A stretch of 8,805 nt of DNA from Spirochaetota bacterium (GTDB lineage: Bacteria; Spirochaetota; Spirochaetia; DSM-27196; PWMO01): NCBI GenBank assembly GCA_009908925.1, contig JAAAOH010000239.1:1-8805 (forward strand), written 5' to 3'. This document shows, one piece after another, positions 6,334 through 8,805 of this stretch. Numbering within the stretch: the stretch's first letter is position 1; every line of letters begins with the position of its first letter. The notes under the pieces are model-generated. The model ran no database searches and was not told the DNA's origin. It saw only the letters and a list, made by a program, of their open reading frames with translations. A program made the translations under genes and the position numbers.

Positions 6334-7103
6334 TGAGAAAACGCATGCCGGGTGTACCGCTCCTCGCGGGTTTTGTCGGACTCCTCTGTGTGACAGCACC
6401 GATGTTGCTGCCGGGGCAGGCAGCGTCGACCGGCGCCGAAGCCGGCCGTTACGAGTACCGCTACCGCGTTCCGACGGGAACGAGTGTGGACGTGCTCTCC
6501 GATGAGCCCGAGGTCCTCGAGTTCGGCATCGCGGAGGATCCCGCGTTTTCCGAGGCCGGGGTTGTATCAGTCATCGAGTACCACGGTGTTTATCCGCTGT
6601 CGGTGGAGGAACTCCGCTCCGCGATAACGGCATACGAGGAGTATACCGTGATCTCGCGCCGCGTCGTGGCAAGCGAGGGGCGCCCGGCTCCCGAGGAGCG
6701 GCCCTACGAGCCGATAGGCACGGTCATCGAGCGGCAGGCCGCGCTCATGCGGACATCGTTCAAGTTTCTATTCTTCGGGCGGGATTATGACTACGTGCTC
6801 TCGAGCATGACCGAAGAGCTCCCGGGAGATGCGATACTCGTGCGCAGTGCCATGACCGAAAGTCTCGATGGCGGGCTCTCCGCGATTCACTACTCCTGGT
6901 ACCTCGAGCCGCTCGGGAACGGAGCCGCAGGCGGGGGCGGGAGTGGGAAGCGGGGCAACGCCGCGACCTACCTGCGGTACTTCGCTCGGGTTGACTTCGC
7001 CGAGGAGCCGAACGGCCTTCGACTTGCCCTCGAGCTCTTCGCGCGAAGCGACGTGGAGCGTCTGCTCGAGTCAGTCTACCGCTACGCCCGTACCGGACGC
7101 TGA
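6333..7103 (+). CDS. Secreted protein of unknown function
   Basis: I do not recognise the family. The 256-residue product has a signal peptide (MRKRM, hydrophobic 9-27, likely cleavage after GQA at 28-30). The mature domain is mixed alpha/beta: strands near 40-48, 76-84 and 105-113, a segment TSFKFLFFGRDYDYVLSSMT (141-160) rich in aromatic residues, and alternating strands such as AILVRSAM and IHYSWYLEPL. A Gly-rich loop at 197-206 precedes ATYLRYFARVDFA (211-223). A C-terminal helix ends in VERLLESVYRYA (241-252). A lipid- or ligand-binding fold is conceivable but not shown. In-frame ATGs exist at 6333 and 6345; 6333 gives the basic n-region expected of a signal peptide. Neither has a Shine-Dalgarno sequence. 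The 3' end overlaps the convergent TVP38-type gene by 33 bases. Confidence 0.8.
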   Translation: MRKRMPGVPLLAGFVGLLCVTAPMLLPGQAASTGAEAGRYEYRYRVPTGTSVDVLSDEPEVLEFGIAEDPAFSEAGVVSVIEYHGVYPLSVEELRSAITAYEEYTVISRRVVASEGRPAPEERPYEPIGTVIERQAALMRTSFKFLFFGRDYDYVLSSMTEELPGDAILVRSAMTESLDGGLSAIHYSWYLEPLGNGAAGGGGSGKRGNAATYLRYFARVDFAEEPNGLRLALELFARSDVERLLESVYRYARTGR

Positions 7104-7874
7104 GGCGGGGTCCTGCCCGGCTGCAGGGGAGTTGTCCTCGCCGGACGCGCTTTCAGTCAGGGCCCGGTCGACGGCACGGCGAGCGACGCGCGTTATGAGG
7201 ATCGTCACCGCGATCGTCGCGACCAGTCCCACACCATAGAAAACCCACTGAAGTGTCGTGAAGCCGGTCCCCTCCCCGGCACCAATCGCAGCGAGCGTGC
7301 CGGCAAGAGATCCGATGTATACGTACATGAGAGTGCCCGGCAGCATTCCGATCCAGGAGGCAAGCACGTAACCGAGCGGTCTCACTTTGGTTATGCCGTA
7401 GAAGTAGTTGGACACACTGAAGGGAACCACGGGGGAGAGACGCAGAAGCCCGACGATCTTCCATCCCTCCCGGCCTATCGCATCGTCTATAGCGGCAAAG
7501 CGTGGTCGCCCGGCAATCTTGGTGCTGACCCAGTCCCGTGCGAAATAGCGGCCGACGAAGAACGCCACGGTTGCACCCACCGTGGAGCCGAGGGACACGA
7601 AGATCGTGCCTTTCACCACGCCGAATATGGCGCCGGCGGCCAGCGTGAGAATCGAGCCCGGCACCAGAAAGACGGTCGTGGTCGTGTAGAGCACCATGAA
7701 TACGAGTGCACCGGTGACAATGCTCATATCCCGAATCGTCTCGAGTGCCGTGCGAAGGGCGCCGCCAAAATCGAATACGATGCTCACCACGAGTAGAACC
7801 GCAAGGATCGTCACTCCGACTACGAGCCTGGTCCGTGAAGATGTCTTTTTCGCCGGTGTGCTCTCGGCCATCAT
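7071..7874 (-). CDS. TVP38/TMEM64-family (VTT domain) membrane protein
   Basis: This 267-residue inner-membrane protein belongs to the TVP38/TMEM64 branch of the DedA superfamily; members are linked to lipid scrambling or envelope homeostasis, but the exact bacterial function is unsettled. The VTT core is clear: VPGSILTLAAGAIFG (71-85), GSTVGATVAFFVGRYFARDW (96-115), then LLRLSPVVPFSVSNYFYG (143-160) and SWIGMLPGTLMYVYIGSLAG (173-192). Hydrophobic helices flank it at about 16-34, 51-71 and 209-228. The last 28 residues (240-267) are a polar Ser/Ala/Gly tail without homology features, encoded partly inside the neighbouring gene. Two adjacent ATGs (7874 and 7871) are possible. AGGAGG at 7884-7879 is four bases from the first and seven from the second, so 7871 may be the true start. 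Confidence 0.9.
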   Translation of the reverse strand: MMAESTPAKKTSSRTRLVVGVTILAVLLVVSIVFDFGGALRTALETIRDMSIVTGALVFMVLYTTTTVFLVPGSILTLAAGAIFGVVKGTIFVSLGSTVGATVAFFVGRYFARDWVSTKIAGRPRFAAIDDAIGREGWKIVGLLRLSPVVPFSVSNYFYGITKVRPLGYVLASWIGMLPGTLMYVYIGSLAGTLAAIGAGEGTGFTTLQWVFYGVGLVATIAVTILITRVARRAVDRALTESASGEDNSPAAGQDPASASGTGVAVD

Positions 7875-7878
7875 CCTG

Positions 7879-7884
7879 CCTCCT
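7879..7884 (-). promoter_or_regulatory. Consensus ribosome binding site of the TVP38-type gene
   Basis: AGGAGG on the minus strand is a full Shine-Dalgarno match. Its spacing is four bases to the ATG at 7874 and seven to the ATG at 7871, which favours the second. Confidence 0.75.
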
Positions 7885-7892
7885 GGGGGCGC

Positions 7893-7898
7893 TATATA
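7893..7898 (-). promoter_or_regulatory. Possible -10 box for the TVP38-type gene
   Basis: TATATA on the minus strand would place the transcription start near 7886, immediately before the AGGAGG. No good -35 is found 16-18 bases upstream (the hexamer at 17 bases is AGTAAA), so the promoter is tentative. The palindrome GTTGCAAC (7899-7906) abuts it. Confidence 0.35.
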
Positions 7899-7949
7899 GT
7901 TGCAACCGCAAGTAGTTTACTCACTTTCGGTGCGCGAGTCAAAACGGGG

Positions 7950-7978
7950 TTGGTATCGGTCTCCGGTTTTCGTATTCT
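7950..7978 (+). promoter_or_regulatory. Possible promoter for the ABC-2 permease gene
   Basis: TTGGTA (7950-7955), 17 bases, then TATTCT (7973-7978); each hexamer matches four of six consensus bases. The predicted start near 7985 would leave a leader of about 14 bases that still holds GAGG (7986-7989) nine bases before the ATG at 7999. Confidence 0.4.
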
Positions 7979-7998
7979 ATGAACCGAGGCAGGCGGAC

Positions 7999-8721
7999 AT
8001 GAAATCGATACTTACGGTGGCTCGCAAAGAGCTCGCTACCTATTTCAATTCACCCATTGCATACATCGTCGTGGTATTCTTTCTCGCTTTCACGTCGACG
8101 TGGTTCTTCTACATTCAGCAGTTCCTCGTCCAGAACGTTGCCTCCATGCGCAGCTACTTCGGGATCCTGCCGGTCGTCTTCGTGATTCTGATGCCAGCCA
8201 TTACGATGCGTTCGTGGGCCGAAGAGAACAAGCTCGGCACGGCCGAGGTGCTCCTCACTCTGCCGCTCACCGAGGCGCAGATCGTGGTGGGGAAGTTTCT
8301 CGGTGCGCTGGGGCTGCTGGCGCTCATGCTCGTGCTGACGCTCCCGGTGCCGCTTACCATTAGCCCGCTCGCGATTTTCGCCACCGGCCAGATCATCGGA
8401 CAGTACATCGGGACGTTCCTTCTGGGCGCCGCCGCCATCTCGGTGGGACTCTTCGTATCCTCGCTGTCGCAGAATCAGATTACCTCGTTCATCCTCGGCG
8501 TCGTTGTACTGCTTGCGTTGACCCTGGTGAACCAGGTGAACGTCGTCATCAACCTGCCGCGGTGGCTCGGCGATCTGTTGAATCAGTTGTCACTCAATCA
8601 TCATTTTCGCAGCTTCGAGAAGGGTCTCCTCGACTCCCGGGATCTCGCTTACTACGTGCTGCTTGTCTTCCTGTTTCTCTACCTCAACACGAAGGTGCTT
8701 ATCATCCGGAAGTGGCGGTGA
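7999..8721 (+). CDS. ABC-2 / GldF-type transporter permease
   Basis: This 240-residue inner-membrane permease has six hydrophobic segments (about 20-38, 53-69, 95-126, 131-154, 161-178, 216-229). Motifs typical of GldF-like ABC-2 permeases are present in order: ARKELATYFNSPIAYI (8-23), MRSWAEENKLGTAEVLLTLP (70-89), VVGKFLGALGLL (96-107), and LSLNHHFRSFEKGLLDSRDL (197-216) near the end. Full length for the family. In Bacteroidetes GldF works with GldA and GldG in gliding; in other phyla the same permease belongs to an uncharacterised exporter, so the gene symbol is withheld. The frame stays open back to the ATG at 7900, but 7999 is chosen because the family N-terminus starts there and a ribosome binding site precedes it. 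No ATPase or GldG-like gene is adjacent within the window. Confidence 0.88.
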   Translation: MKSILTVARKELATYFNSPIAYIVVVFFLAFTSTWFFYIQQFLVQNVASMRSYFGILPVVFVILMPAITMRSWAEENKLGTAEVLLTLPLTEAQIVVGKFLGALGLLALMLVLTLPVPLTISPLAIFATGQIIGQYIGTFLLGAAAISVGLFVSSLSQNQITSFILGVVVLLALTLVNQVNVVINLPRWLGDLLNQLSLNHHFRSFEKGLLDSRDLAYYVLLVFLFLYLNTKVLIIRKWR

Positions 8722-8725
8722 GGTA

Positions 8726-8805
8726 TCAAGCAGCCTGTTGGCACGCCTCGGCTAAATCGGCCACCGCGTAGGCCGGCACCACCACACTCGTTCCCCGCTG
8801 CCCGC
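8726..8805 (-). CDS. Possible C-terminal end of a gene entering from the right edge
   Basis: On the minus strand an open frame runs from the right edge to a TGA at 8728-8726. It encodes 25 full codons ending in DLAEACQQAA. The composition is protein-like (Val/Ala-rich, one amphipathic helix at the end) and the stop lies four bases from the convergent permease stop, which suits this gene-dense region. The piece is too short to identify, and the real downstream gene could instead begin outside the window on the plus strand. Confidence 0.3.
   Translation of the reverse strand, partial: GQRGTSVVVPAYAVADLAEACQQAA

Noticed and set aside
7900..7998. 33-residue N-terminal extension of the GldF-type permease
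   Set aside because: Family N-terminus and ribosome binding site both point to 7999; the extension would cross the predicted promoter.
1..8805. CRISPR array, insertion sequence, tRNA or rRNA gene
   Set aside because: No spaced direct repeats, transposase-like protein, terminal inverted repeats or RNA-gene consensus was seen on either strand.

Overview
The window is a GC-rich (a little over 60% GC by eye), gene-dense stretch of chromosome from a diderm bacterium. Signal peptides, a lipobox, outer-membrane-barrel-like proteins and an MCE/Mla lipid transport system show that there is an outer membrane. The gene mix (STAS-fused MlaE, GldF-type permease, TVP38 protein, poorly conserved barrel proteins) would suit a free-living spirochaete. 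That assignment is an inference from style and I cannot confirm it without a search.

Left part (1-3328, + strand): four tightly packed genes form an MCE-type lipid ABC transporter. They are an MCE/MlaD substrate-binding protein cut by the left edge, a PqiC-like auxiliary lipoprotein, an MlaE permease with an MlaB-like STAS domain fused at its N-terminus, and an MlaF ATPase. Two more + strand genes follow closely and may share the transcript: a secreted small-barrel candidate (3372-4043) and a GtrA-family four-helix membrane protein (4061-4501).

Middle part (4502-7103): a large exported outer-membrane-barrel candidate resembling Wzi-like proteins lies on the minus strand (4567-6219). It is divergent from a secreted protein of unknown function on the plus strand (6333-7103). 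The 113-base spacer between them holds two back-to-back sigma70-like promoters placed so close to the start codons that both transcripts would be leaderless or nearly so.

Right part (7071-8805): a TVP38/TMEM64 (VTT-domain) membrane protein on the minus strand has a 3' end that overlaps the preceding gene by 33 bases. Divergent from it is an ABC-2/GldF-type permease (7999-8721) with no ATPase gene beside it in the window. A convergent minus-strand reading frame may enter from the right edge.

Nearly every gene product acts in or across the envelope, and several belong to lipid-moving families (MCE/Mla, GtrA, TVP38). The most interesting points are the hybrid Mla/Pqi make-up of the transporter, the closely linked barrel and GtrA genes, and the near-leaderless divergent promoter pair. 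I saw no mobile element, CRISPR array, tRNA or rRNA, and no clear rho-independent terminator. No stretch over 300 bases lacks a gene.
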